A stretch of 64,000 nt of DNA from Ligustrum vulgare. Lineage: Eukaryota > Streptophyta > Magnoliopsida > Lamiales > Oleaceae. The translations under genes were made by a program, and so were the position numbers. Under the pieces are notes generated by a model. The model saw nothing but the letters and a program-made list of their open reading frames with translations, was not told where the DNA came from and did no database searches. This document shows, one piece after another, positions 1 through 11,689 of this stretch (position 1 is the stretch's first letter; every line of letters begins with the position of its first letter). The stretch spans positions 10,949,501-11,013,500 of the forward strand of contig OY743190.1 of NCBI GenBank assembly GCA_963555705.1, read 5' to 3'.

Positions 1-104
1 CTTTTGACAAAATATTAGAAATATAAAATTTATAAAGAATATGATGTTGTGATAACTGCAAAAGTGTACATAAACCCCTATCATAAAGCATACAAGAAAA
101 ACCG

Positions 105-560
105 TCATTTGAGACGACATTTGTCGTCTCTATACTGGCATAATTCACCTCTATTATGTTTTAGGGACAACATTTTCGTCGCAATGCGTCCTCCCTATAG
201 GTCCATCCCTAAATGTCAATTGTTACGACAAAAGTCGTCTTTAACTTATAGAGACGACATATATTGTCTCTAAAGATCTAAACATTTGGGACAACATTGT
301 CGTCTTTAAAGATCAACATGTAGAGACGACAATGTTATCTCTGAGGATCAACATTTAGAGATGACAATGTCGTTTCTAAATATCAACATTTAGAGACGAC
401 AATGTCGTCTCTGAATAACAACATTTAGACACGATATTGGTCGTCTCTAAATATCAAACATTTAGAGACGATATTGTCGTCCTAAAAGATTAAACATTTA
501 GAGACAACACTTGTCATTCCTGTAACTTTTAGTCTTTAAAGATGACATTTATCGTCTCTG
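105..560. repeat. Left subterminal repeat array of the CACTA element
   Basis: About ten copies of a short palindromic motif, roughly TTTAGAGACGACATTGTCG with GTCTCTAAA, recur every 40-50 bases. In En/Spm elements such subterminal motifs are the binding sites of the TnpA protein; that role is inferred here from the family. Confidence 0.85.
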
Positions 561-1014
561 CATATATATTTTTGTAAATATAATCATTTCACATAATAAT
601 AATATAATAAACAATTAAAATAGTTTATAAAATACCAGATGTTAAAAATTTCACGAGAAAATTAATAAAAATAGAAAGTAAATAACATAATGTTAGGATC
701 CGAATACACAAGTTGCAAGTTTAATTACATGAACAAAAGGTCAAAAGGTTATATCCTAAATCAGTCTTCATCCTCCCCTTCAACACCATCATCATCGAAT
801 TGCAAGTTTAATTACATGATAACAAAATGTTATTAAATACTAAGTAATCCTAAATCTTCATCCTCCCATTCAACATCATCATCATCATCATCATCGAATT
901 GGAAGTTTAATTACATGATAACAAAAGGTTATTAAGTACTAAGGATATCCTAAATCTTCATCCTCCACTTGACCACCACCGCCGCCATCATCATCATCAT
1001 CAAACACGTCTGAA

Positions 1015-2920
1015 AGGTTCGGCGGCGGTCGTAACGGTGGTAGTTGTAATCCTAGAAACACAGTCTTAATAGAACTCATAAGCTGCTACATGTAATCGGC
1101 CATATAATCGATCATCTGATGGTGATAGGCAGTAATATGAGCCTTCATTCAAGCCCCACGCTCTAAAAACTGACCAACTCCAAACGAACATTGTGATTGT
1201 CTAATAGATGATGACGAAGGAGAACCACCCTTCAATTTTCGTCCAACTCCACGTGTATGACCCCTCCTCTCCCCAAGCACCTGTTTTACAACAGCGTGCT
1301 CTTCTATCAATACACCGGTGGAAGCTGCTTATTGTGTCTGCTTCTCCATCTCATTGACCAAATCTTCCTAAAATTTACATTGTAAGTAATTGTATCGAAT
1401 TTAATAAATAAATATCAACTGTATTAAACATGTAACTAACTCAAATATATGAACTCAGGTAGTCGCGTGCCGCAAGATCGTTGACCCACTCACTATTCTT
1501 TTCGGTGTGTAAATCCTTCCAAGAATCTATAACCGATGACAACTTCTGAGTTGCAGTATCCCTCTATTAAAAATATTGAACCTGCAACATTAGTAGAACA
1601 TTTGCACCTAATACAAAGAAAATGTGATAAAAGAATTTATGATTTAAATCATACTCTCATGTGTCACCAAGTTTTAAAATCCTAAATCTTGATATGTTAA
1701 CTTCATTTTACATTAAAAGCGCAAATAAATCATTTTAAATATTCAAATTATCATTTTCTATAGTAAAATTTCACAGAAATTTCAACAAAAACTCCCCATT
1801 AAATTGGACTTAACCAATTTGTATAGAGACATCACAATGCAATAACAATATCACAAACATAACCACAATGATTCAAAAATATCAACCTTGTCTCAAACAA
1901 ACCTCAACATCATCAAACATTACCCAACTCTTCAACACAACAAATTTAAATCAACAAATTCAAACTAATCAATTATGAAATAAATTAACCACTAATGAGA
2001 TAGCATAACTTATTTCAAACTAAGTTTAATCGTGGTTTAAATCTTACTCTCGCGTGTTGTGGTTGCTGCTATAATCTTCGAGCCCTGCAAGCTCGGATAT
2101 CTTGCTCCACTCCTGTTAATTTTATTTTTCTCCGAACAAGCCTTCAAAATATAAAAATCTAATAAGTTTGAACAAAAAGCAAAACGTGAACTAATGATTT
2201 ACCAGAAAAAGTTAATTACTCGAAACTGCTGACTAGTGAAATGCTCTGCGCACTTCTACCAGTCGGCCTCGCTAATACTTCGCTATGGACGCTCTAGTCC
2301 GAACTTCAAGAAGTGGTCATGCGCCTTATTCTTATAGACTTTATACCTTTCTGCAGAAGTCCGATCAATACCCGTCTCAACCCGCTCATGAAGGTGAGGC
2401 TCAACACTACCAAAAATATCAAAATACTCCTAAAAGGCAGACAAAGAATGAAATAATTAATTTCAAAGTGAATTAAATCATTAACGGTGAGAATATCAAA
2501 CTTTATTACCTTTATGCACCTCCTAATGCAAGCTCTTAATTCTTCGGGAATGTTTCTCCACTTGTCGTGGCAGGGGACGACATAGTAGCGGATTTGTCCC
2601 CCAACGAACATGACGAAGAGATTTTAATTACCTCCAACTGGGAAAAAAGTCATATCTTCGTCGTCAAACGTTATAGGAAGTGGATTCCTACCATTCTTAT
2701 CAAGGCAGCCTGCAAGTTCAAACTACGACCTAACCCTCTCTTTCTCTTAGACGGAGGTGCTGAAAGAAAATATCATGATACTAATCAACAAAAATCCAAA
2801 TTAACTAATGTTACTTAAGTCATAATAATGTCCTCACTTACCGCTTTCGCACGAGGCCGGCACTCTGTGCCTTCCTCCATGTGGTGGCTCATCACCACCA
2901 TCGCCTCTGTGAGACAAAAT
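1015..2920 (-). pseudogene. Transposase_24 (Ptta/En/Spm, TnpA-like) remnant
   Basis: Read on the minus strand, several exon-like pieces match the plant En/Spm transposase family (Pfam Transposase_24). A piece at about 2910-2842 ends at a good donor (GCG|GTAAGTG). A piece at about 2770-2510 reads NGRNPLPITFDDEDMTFF, a stop, then FVGGQIRYYVVPCHDKWRNI and PEELRACIRRC. A piece at about 1560-1450 reads KLSSVIDSWKDLHTEKNSEW. A piece at about 1340-1200 contains VLGERRGHTRGVGRKLKGG, the family's typical C-terminal glycine-rich motif. In-frame stops in at least three of these pieces make it dead. In live elements this protein binds the subterminal repeats. Exact exon limits are uncertain. Confidence 0.7.
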
Positions 2921-4499
2921 GTCAGTCATACCTACGAATACATGTTACACATTTCATGAGAAAGTGATGAATATCCATAGAATTGCAGCTCAAGCGTCAA
3001 GAAATATAAAGAAAATTTAAAGGGATATTTTATTGGAAAATCCGCTCATTCAAGTCAAAGACAAATCATCAATGAAGATGGAACCTAAGAAAGGTCAAGA
3101 AAACAAGAATAGGTTTATGGAAAATTAACATTTTATTGGGGTCTGTCATCTAATGACCACATTTTGCACATATAGCATAATTAGTCTAATCTTATGTAAT
3201 ACACATCTTCATAACCTTTACTTAGCATATGTTTGGCCCTTATTTATAAACAATTTGTAAACACCCAAGACACTTTTTATCCACACATTTCAAGATTTCA
3301 ATGGACCATCAAATACTACCTACTTACCCACAACTAATTTCTATCTATTTATAACTTAAATCGTTTACAAAATCCCTAGACATGCTTAACGATCAAATTC
3401 AATGACCAAAAAGTGTCCGCACACAAGGATAAGACAACTTTATTTTGACTCTTTCAATCTTTGTTTCTATTGTGATTAAAAGAGCATTCTAGGTATTACA
3501 TATTAGTTTTACTTAATCTAGAATCTTAAATTCCCAAGCACTACAAAGTTCTAATTTGAGATTTATACCTCTTATAATCTGAATATCATCAGCAAAAATA
3601 ATCTCAGTAGCAAATAACACGCACCAAGGGACCTTATCTTTGATATGGCTCGTAAGATCACCTCAAAATAAAAGCAGAACAATAAATATTAAGCCTCTAA
3701 TGAAGTTCAGTAAATATGATAACAGAACTTGAACTTCAGCATGTAATGGAAATGATGTGGATTTAAAATGCCATTGTAGCTTGACTACCCGAGAAATCAT
3801 CTTAGTCATAAAGACTCCTATTTTAATATAACAGGAAATAAAAATAAAACTGTGCACTTCATGGAATTTGAAAACTTAAGATATGAACCTGAAAATTTTC
3901 TAGCTTTTGAAGGTACCCATTTTGAATGACAAACTAATTCCAACATTTTCAAATGTTCTTGTTTACTATGGGAATAGGCTGCTCTTATTCCACCGATAAA
4001 TCACATGACCCAATAAATCACTAACTCAAAGCACCAATAAATCACTAAACTCGCACAAACATTTCCCCCAAAAAAAAGAAAAACCAAAATCCTCAAAAAA
4101 CTCGTAGCACACATGACCCAAAAATTCGAAATACACGTGACCCAAAAACCATTCGAACCAAAACATTCAAAAAAAATTTCAATTTTTCATCAGACCCATT
4201 CTCAGAATCGAGAAAAAAATCAAAATTCCAACTGCATAGAATAAATCAAACCTGGGTTGGATGGTCAAACAGTAAAAAAATAGAGTCAAGAATCCAGAGA
4301 TTTTCTGCAGTATCAAAAAATAAAAGAAGAAGAATAAGAATGAGATTAACCATAATATTTCACATCTATTTAGAAATCCCAAATACAATTATCTCCAACA
4401 TTATTTACCTTGACCTTTGTTGACCGCTTTCTTCGAACCGAAAATGGGGAGCAGCGGTATGAGCATGGTAAAGAAAAGTGACGAAGGTTAAACTTATTT
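2921..4499 (-). other. Probable TnpA first intron, with a candidate first exon at 4409-4466
   Basis: No coding sequence is visible between 2921 and 4400. On the minus strand a short reading frame at 4466-4409 starts MLIPLLPIFGSKK and ends at CAAG|GTAAATA, a plausible splice donor. It could be the first exon of the transposase gene, just inside the central repeat cluster. This is an inference from position and splice signal only. Confidence 0.3.
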
Positions 4500-4519
4500 T
4501 AACACTGGGTTAAAGTTAT

Positions 4520-4963
4520 TTTACCATTAGGGACAACAATTGTCCTCTCTACATACTGGTCTTCTCTAAATCGTTTAAATATCGTCTCTATTACACCCAC
4601 CGCGAAAATATAGGCGCGCTTCTGAAAAAATAATTGAACATATGCAATGCTATAGAGACGACTATTGACTTTAGATTTGCTATATTTTTTCCTATATTTA
4701 ATGTTAAATATTGAATTCATAATTAACATTAAATTTTACTATACATTTATTTATTACTCTAAATCGTTAAAATATCGTCTCTACTACACCCAACCCAAAA
4801 GTAAAGGCGCTCTTCTAAAAAAATAATTGAATATATGCAATGCTATAGAGGCGACTTATGTCGTCTCTATTGACTTTAGATTTACCATATTTTTTCCTAT
4901 ATTTAATGTTAAATATTTAATTCATAATTAACATTAAATTTTACCATACTTTTATTTATTACT
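4520..4963. repeat. Internal CACTA-type motif cluster with a 193-205 bp tandem duplication
   Basis: The segment 4564-4756 is followed directly by a second copy at 4757 to about 4962. Each begins CTCTAAATCGTT and carries GAGACGAC/GTCTCTA motifs like those at the element ends. The first copy lacks about 12 bases (a GTCGTCTC half-site) present in the second, which accounts for the length difference. The cluster lies upstream of the TnpA-like remnant, where En/Spm elements carry promoter and subterminal sequence. Confidence 0.7.
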
Positions 4964-6282
4964 AATGAAAATATAAATAAAATATATATAGTGAATCTTT
5001 TTTTCTATATATGTCAATAAGATTAAGAAATAAAGTTTCACCTTTTTTAAAGCGTATAATGATTTTTTTTAATATATTCATAAAATTGTAAATCGTTGAA
5101 TTGTTTTATCATATTTACTAGAAAATAGGCCATGAATTGTTTTAGAGATTATACAGTGAACATATCAACTCCATATCTGAAATTAAAGTTTAATAAATGA
5201 AATTTTATTTTTTAAAAAAACTTTTGAACTACGAAATTAGGCTCATACAATGCATGTGCAAAAACTTCTTGGTATAATTTGTTTTTTGAAGCATTAATTA
5301 TTAATTTCAAGAGTTTTTCTAAAAAAAATAATCTTTAATTTTAATAAATATTGTTACATTAATTGATTCTTCTTTCTTTATACTGAAAATTTCTTTATTC
5401 ATATTGTTACATTATTATTTTAATAGAAATTACCGATCGATCAATTGTTTAATAGATATTATATAAACTAATTGTTAAAATCTGTAATATATTTTTTCAT
5501 ATTTTAGTTATTTAAATTTATAATGAAAAATAGAAAAATGAACAGAATCAGTAAATAAATAAAAATAATTTGAAAATGATGAATGAATTGAAGAAATCTT
5601 AAGTTTGTAAAATTAACCCCCAACTTAATTGGATTTGCCTTAAAAATTCGTACAGTTATTATTTATTTTAATTTGATGAGAAAAAATAAGAACATAAATT
5701 AATCATCTATGAATAAAATGAATTTAGTTAACTAATTATAGAAAATATTATAGGACTTAAATGATATAATTTAAAATGAATTAGATATTGATGAAAAAAA
5801 CATAAAATAAAACTTTACCTTTAATTTTTTATATGATTTTACGGACAATATATTTACAATTTTCTCTCATTTTTTTAGCTTACATTAAACTTTTCACTGT
5901 GATCTTTAATTTGATACTCATATTACATATTTTTCCATTTCAAAATAATACAATAATTATTAAAATTAAAAAATAATAATAATGAAATAGAAAAAAAAAA
6001 CATTTTGATGTTATTAATAGTATAGTACGGATACCAATGTAATTAATGATACATGTAAAATAATAATTGCTAAAACAATCAATATGCTATTTTTTATCAA
6101 AAAATTTTCAAATTTAGAAAGTTTTTTTTGCGGGAAACTATATGTGTATTTTGGTGACGACTTTTCTACTTTTATATATAATAATTAAGATTAAGATATA
6201 ATACTAATATAGCAATTAAGAAAACATCCAAATAATTATTAATTAGTTGATACACGAAGTAATTATTAATTAATTAAAAGCA
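4964..6282. other. AT-rich non-coding stretch inside the CACTA element
   Basis: Very AT-rich, with long A and T runs and no reading frame resembling a known protein on either strand. It probably replaces the deleted central and 3' part of the Tnp2 gene, or is a decayed intron. Confidence 0.5.
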
Positions 6283-6328
6283 CTAATAATATACGTTAAT
6301 ATCGAAAGTCAGGTACATACAACAATAT

Positions 6329-7772
6329 TTAATCAGAGTCACTTTCGTGATACAAATGTTCATCATCGTCATCGTTCTCGTTCTCGTCCTCATCATCGTC
6401 ATCGTTCTCGTTCTCGTCCTCGTCATCGTCTTCTTCCTCGTCATTGATGAATGATTCTTCTTCAGAGCTGGAAATTGAGGGGGACGAGGTGTTGAGTGGA
6501 TGATCCACTTGGATTGCTCCTTCAATTCTCCCTCCCAATGTAACATTCTCTATGTTTCCCAGATCGACGAAAAGGGAAAAATTTGTTGAATTTTCATCGT
6601 GCTGTAAATCTATTGAGGATCGGGAATCAAAAGAGTTTGTATTATATTCTCTTCTTTAATGCACATCCATAGTGGTAAGTTGAAAATGGTCAAAACAACC
6701 GGCCACATGCTATAAGTCGTACTCATGTTACCAAAATGATTAAATCCATCTGCAGATAAATCCAATCGAACATTTCGTATCTCACAGGAGAAATCAATAT
6801 GAGCTTTATCAAATGTTTGCCACGCTTGTCCGTCTATAGGGTGCCCCATATTATCATCATCTCTCGACCTACCAGTATTATGCCACCTCATATGCTTGGC
6901 AGTATGTGGTGTTGCAAATAAACGTTCCAGTATGGAGCCAAAGGAAAATAACGTAATACTTTGTGCGGCACATTCATTTAAAAAGATTTTCCTGCTACCT
7001 TACTTCAACGACTTTCTGAACAGACTGGACATGTTTGTTTAGATGCATTTTCTTTCCAAAATAGTGCACAATCGTTCTTGCAAACATGAATAGTTTTGTA
7101 TCCCAGACCCACTTTTGACATGAGCTTCTTAGCTTCATAGTGAGAATCAATGAGATTCAGTTTGGGGAATGCCAACTTCAACAACTTCAATAGCTCATCA
7201 ATCGATTTATTCGTCCACTTATTTACCACCTTTAGATGCATTAACTTTGCCAAAAATTTTAACGATGAGAATGAAGATATTCCAGGGTACAGCTCCGAAT
7301 GAAGGGTCTCAAATGATTGGTCGTAATGGACATCAGAAGCAGTCGATGTTGGACCATCACTGAAAGCATCATTCAATACATCTATCATCTCATCTGCATC
7401 AACTGATCTTACATTCTACTGAGGTATGTTAACAGGATCCTCCTCACTCTCTCCATGATAAATCCATCTATCGTAACTTTCTAAAAAACCATATCGAAAT
7501 ATGTGATTCTCCATGGTATCCACCATCTGCTTCAACCTGTTTACGTAACTTTTGCATGGCCAAGTAATCATCCCCTGATCATTTGCTAGTGGTCTAAACA
7601 TGTTTATAAATGATTTCATACCATTCCAAAATACTCCAGAATTAGCACGTGTTTTGTTAAACTTAATCCAACTCTTGTCAATTTCCATTGCCAATATGAA
7701 TAACTGCAAAATTAAAAAAAAAAAGTTATGAAAATATATGAGTAACGTGAGAATGCCATAACCCCTTATCAC
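6329..7772 (-). pseudogene. Tnp2 (TnpD-like) CACTA transposase remnant
   Basis: Minus-strand pieces appear in family order. At about 7690-7416 is the transposase-associated zinc-binding domain region (KSWIKFNKTRANSGVFWNG, then FRYGFLESYDRWIYHGE). At 7388-7005 is the pre-catalytic region ending KTIHVCKNDCALFWKENAS and CPVCSESR. At about 6950-6610 is ERLFATPHTAKHMRWH, then ADGFNHFGNMSTTYSMWPVV and LTIFNLPLWMCIKEEN. At 6600-6329 is a C-terminal tail, FVDLGNIENVTLGGRIEG, followed by a long acidic D/E/N run. Stops and frameshifts separate the pieces, and the catalytic core after the WPVV block is missing, so the protein is inactive. The acidic tail is coded by a GAG/GAC-rich near-repeat at about 6355-6445. 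Confidence 0.85.
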
Positions 7773-8329
7773 TCCAATTCCAGTTTTAGGTATGGGCCCT
7801 GGCCATTTGACATTGATATGTGAATTACATGTTGTGTTAATTTATCCTATTATTGCCTTTGTTGCACATGTAAATTTCGACAGCATCTCCCTTTTATTCT
7901 CCTAAGTGAGCGCACTGTATTAAACACAGTCCACACCCGGTGAATAAAATAGAAAAACTGTCGAAATATTCACGCGCTAATTACTTAGGCAATTGCAGGA
8001 CAAATATAATATAATACAACTAGTAACTCACAGACCAATGTCAAACTGTTCAAAATGGGACAATTCGAAGATTAATTTGTAAACATCAAACGACCCAATA
8101 TAAGGACGTGTGTGCTTATCAAATTAATCTTCAAATGACATTCTAAGGTTTATGAAAGTGCAATGAAGTGTACGGAGCATATAAAAGAATTTTAAAGTTA
8201 ACTTAACAAAATAAATACAAGTAACTAACCAAGATATTAAGTCTTGAACCTGCCAAGGAACAATTCGGATGGAGGGTGAATGATTCCACCATAAATGACA
8301 ACTGAAAATGATTGCTGACATTTATATGG
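7773..8329. other. CACTA 5' region without recognisable coding sequence
   Basis: This stretch sits between the start of the Tnp2 remnant and the right subterminal array. I see no reading frame resembling a known protein; it is probably the transposase leader or a decayed exon. Confidence 0.4.
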
Positions 8330-8835
8330 TGACCCTACATAGACGACATATGGCGTCTCTAAAGATCCCAATCCCGTTCCTAAGACCACACGCTCAAAGA
8401 AAACGCGCCAAATTTTTGAGCCCATTTCAACCCTTTTGAGACGACATATTTTGTCTCTACATATACACCTATAGAGATGATATGTTTTTGTTTCTAAAAA
8501 TTGATATATAGAGATGATATTGTCTTCTTTATAGGTATATCTGTAGAGACGACAATAATATCGTCTCTACATGTACATTTATAGAGACGTAAATGTCGTC
8601 GTTGAAAGGTACAAATAATAGTGCGGGAAATATTCCTGCCTTTTATACATGTATAGTGACGAAAAATTTGTCATCTCTAAAGTGTTTACCTTTAGGGACG
8701 ACATATGTTTCTTTAGAGACGACATTTTTTGGTTTCAGTGTTGCAGTCACGACATCCCAAAGTTGTCGCTAAAAAATCACATGTATAGAGACTATATATT
8801 GTCGTTGCAATTTTTTCGTCTCTATTGCCAGTTTT
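8330..8835. repeat. Right subterminal repeat array of the CACTA element
   Basis: At least ten copies of the same GAGACGAC/GTCGTCTC motif as at 105-560, in both orientations, running up to the right terminal inverted repeat. Matching arrays at both ends support one element spanning 89-8844. Confidence 0.85.
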
Positions 8836-8844
8836 TCTTGGATG

Positions 8845-10979
8845 AGGAAAAAAAAAGGCCAAATAATTTAGTTGTGCTTAAAAGATACATTTATTAATAC
8901 TTATTTTTTAAAACATAATTTTGATAATTATTTTTTAAATGACAAAAACAATAATAATGTTATGAGGTGATTGATGAGATGTGTGTGTTGAAAAGTTGTG
9001 GATCATATAAATATGTTTTTAAAATTAATTGTTGATTTTGATTTAAAATAAAATTTGAATTTTAATCCATAACAAATATTTACTTTGCAAATCTTCAAAA
9101 GTTACTTTAATTTTAAAAGGTGACTTGTTTCTTGAAAAATATAACTTTCAATTAGTAAAGAACATGCTCCAAGCTGACCCCCACCAAATTAATGCTTTAG
9201 CCCCCTCGGGTAATGGTTTTAATTTAAGTTAAAATTAACTATTAAAAAAAATCTAACTTTAATCCCAACGACACAGGGGTTACTATATTCTCTAGTTAAT
9301 ATTTCATATACTTTATCTTTGCAGCAAAACCTTTCATCATTTGACTTGTGAGAAAGGGAATATATAAATACATGTAGGTATATACATTTATGTACGCATG
9401 CATACATGATATACATAGGGGTGAAAGTCGGCATTTCAGATCGAATATTTCAAGAACCAAAATTGCTCATTATTGAGAATTCTAGTAGTATTTTTCAGTT
9501 CATTGCTTTCTGAAACGAATATTTTTTGACCCTTGTATATTTTGGAGGTCCTGCTTGTACTTGATTTTGTTATTTGTAAGATAGGATCTGAAAATCCAAA
9601 ATCCCTAACTGGATCAAGGTAAAGGCGTAAAAATCACGCTTGAATGATGATGATGATCTTTTATTTAAAAAATACAAGTTTGAGACAATTCATTATTAAC
9701 ATATACAAAAAGTGATGACAACTAACGAGCTCGTATTGAATGTCTCATTGGCAAATTTCTATACATTTTTAACATCTTGATAGATCATATCTTCTTAACA
9801 AATATGAAGAGGCAAACACAATTTTGAACATCTCAGTATATTACACATTTAACATATTTCCATTCATAAAAAGTCAATATGATAAGATGTGAAAAATGTC
9901 TTGATGAGAAGAAGATTTCAACTCCAACAACTATAATATCATATGCTCTTAAGCCCATTTACATGGTCTTCAATTTGTTTCTCTCAAATTATCTTTTCTC
10001 GCACTTAATAATTTTCTAAAATAACTCTAATCCATCTAATCTAATAGTGTTTATAAAACTACTTGTACATCCGAGTGTATGTGAGTAGAGAGTGGCCCCA
10101 CACAAGGTCCCATCCCCCATTTGAAGGGGTGTACACCTATGTTTACAAGTAGCAAAATCTTTAATAAATACGCACAACACACATAAAAAATTATTGCATT
10201 CATCAATCTAAAAATAGATATACATATACATATATGTTCTCCAGCTCAAGCCACAGGCAAGATGCGGTGGACCCTACTTGCTTGCCGTGATGGGCAAAAT
10301 AGTCATGCTCATCATGCAGTGTGTATATATATATTTGTGTGTATGTGTGTGTGTATATATATATATATACACATATAATTGACGTTGAAGTTTAAGCACA
10401 TGACGTCTCTCTACTCAAAGTCTCAAACCAAACATAACTATCTAAAACTATCAGTCTCGCTCTATTGTTCATCGTGAGCAACATAACAATTGGCCATGTC
10501 CAATGAAAAAATGCCTAGTGCGAGTTTTATTTTAAATATTAAAGACACTTGATTGTTTTACATTAAAGGTGGACGATTTTTATGTTCCCCACGATGGGCA
10601 ACAGAACATTTTCGCTAAAACTATTATAGAATAAGTTTATTATTTATTTAGTCCCAGTTTGATTACCTAAAAGTTAGATTTTTAGTAGATTTTAATAAAA
10701 ATTGGTGAATGTGAATTCCATAAAATATTCCGCTGAAAATAAATTTGAGAAGAAAATGAATTTTAAAAAATGAGGGTCACACATGAACTTGTGTTTTTGA
10801 TTGTATGTACGTACATTTTTTTATTCTTTAATTGGCGTAGGATGAGGGTGAAGTCATGGAGTTATCGACAGACACAAGAGGTATAAGTAAGGACACGCAA
10901 AGCCTTAAATGTGTCGAAAGTTAGATGCAACTATGTAATCTACGTATGCCAATGTTCCCGTCTGACCTTCTCTTATATA
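8845..10979. other. AT-rich intergenic DNA
   Basis: No gene is visible. About 8950-9120 resembles a MITE family seen elsewhere in the window (TTGATTTTGATTTAAAATAA and similar). A TG/TA microsatellite lies near 10.35 kb. The rest shows nothing I can name. Confidence 0.5.
10317..10378. repeat. Compound (TG)n/(TA)n microsatellite
   Basis: Alternating GTGTATATATA and TGTGTGTG tracts, ending in a TATATATACACATATA palindrome. Confidence 0.9.
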
Positions 10980-11029
10980 TCCCTACTATATATAAATCTC
11001 ACTTCAAAATTACTATTCCTAAAGACCAA

Positions 11030-11384
11030 AAATGACACTTTCAGAACAAAGGTGAAACGCGCCTCTTCTTTCTTTCTTCCAATTACGACATCAGCCATCA
11101 CATATCCCCCCTATTATAGAATCAGTAAAAAAAAATGTCTGCATTTGCTCCTTTCTTCCTCTTTCCTTCCAGAGTCTTCGTTGTCTATTGCTCCCAAAAC
11201 TGGTCCCTTCTTTCATTGGGTGACTTCGTCTTCCTTAGTAGTTCTGGTGAACGACGATGAGAATACTACGGAGCAGAGGCCGATTCGGATGGGTTTGAGC
11301 TTTGATTCTTGCGATGATGAAGTTCTTGCAGTCCTAGGTGCCCAAAGGAATGATTATGAGGTGGGTGTTTCGGTCCTTTCTTAA
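11030..11384 (+). pseudogene. Exon-like fragment near the Helitron 5' end (unrecognised)
   Basis: An open frame continues to a stop at 11384. The stretch has higher GC than its surroundings, a pyrimidine-rich leader, and a coding-like part reading RPIRMGLSFDSCDDEVLAVL, then GAQRNDYE just before a possible donor (GAG|GTGGGTG, about 11359). This is the look of a first exon with its 5' untranslated region. I do not recognise the family. It may be a captured gene fragment or the start of a non-coding transcript. Confidence 0.3.
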
Positions 11385-11515
11385 TTGGGTTTCCGATTTT
11401 GCTATTTAAGATTAGTTTCTTAAAAGATGTTTTTTTGCTATGGTTTCTGATTTTGTGAATGATTTATGTGATTTTTCTCTACCTTCGGTATATTCGAGTG
11501 TCCTTTTTGTTGAAT

Positions 11516-11682
11516 CTGTGAGTGATGTACGTATGAGGCTTCTTCTGCTCAGACTTGCCTTTGCTCTTGATTCTTAGTTGTTTGATTTTTAATTCGATTT
11601 CTGTGAGTGATGTACGTATGAGGCTTCTTCTGCTCAGACTTGCCTTTGCTCTTGATTCTTAGTTGTTTGATTTTTAATTCGG
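11516..11682. repeat. Perfect 85-bp tandem duplication
   Basis: The unit starting CTGTGAGTGATGTACG at 11516 is repeated from 11601 with no difference that I can see until about 11682. It lies in the putative intron after the exon-like fragment. Confidence 0.9.
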
Positions 11683-11689
11683 TTCGGGG

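Larger units (their letters stand above)
89..8844 (-). mobile_element. Degenerate CACTA (En/Spm) DNA transposon, about 8.8 kb
   Basis: The two ends are imperfect inverted repeats. The left end reads CATACAAGAAAAACCGTCA, and the reverse complement of the right end reads CATCCAAGAAAAACTGGCA. Both are decayed forms of the usual CACTACAAGAAAA terminus. The flanking triplets (AAG at 86-88, AGG at 8845-8847) could be a worn 3-bp target duplication. Inside are GACGAC-rich subterminal repeats at both ends and, reading on the minus strand, a Tnp2 (TnpD-like) remnant followed by a Transposase_24 (TnpA-like) remnant, the usual En/Spm gene order. Both genes contain stops and deletions, so the element cannot move by itself. 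A third repeat cluster near 4.5-4.9 kb leaves open that two elements are nested or fused. Confidence 0.8.

Noticed and set aside
100..560. CRISPR-like array, because short palindromic repeats recur at regular spacing
   Set aside because: Repeats are variable, the spacers are repeat-like too, and the same motifs occur at the other end of a CACTA transposon in a plant genome.
6283..6546. Separate open frame on the minus strand reading MTRTRTRTMTMM repeats
   Set aside because: It is the alternate frame of the GAG/GAC-rich stretch that codes the acidic tail of the Tnp2 remnant.
10911..11384. 157-residue open frame as a complete gene
   Set aside because: The N-terminal half comes from AT-rich and pyrimidine-rich leader sequence. 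Only the last third looks coding, and it ends at a likely splice donor.
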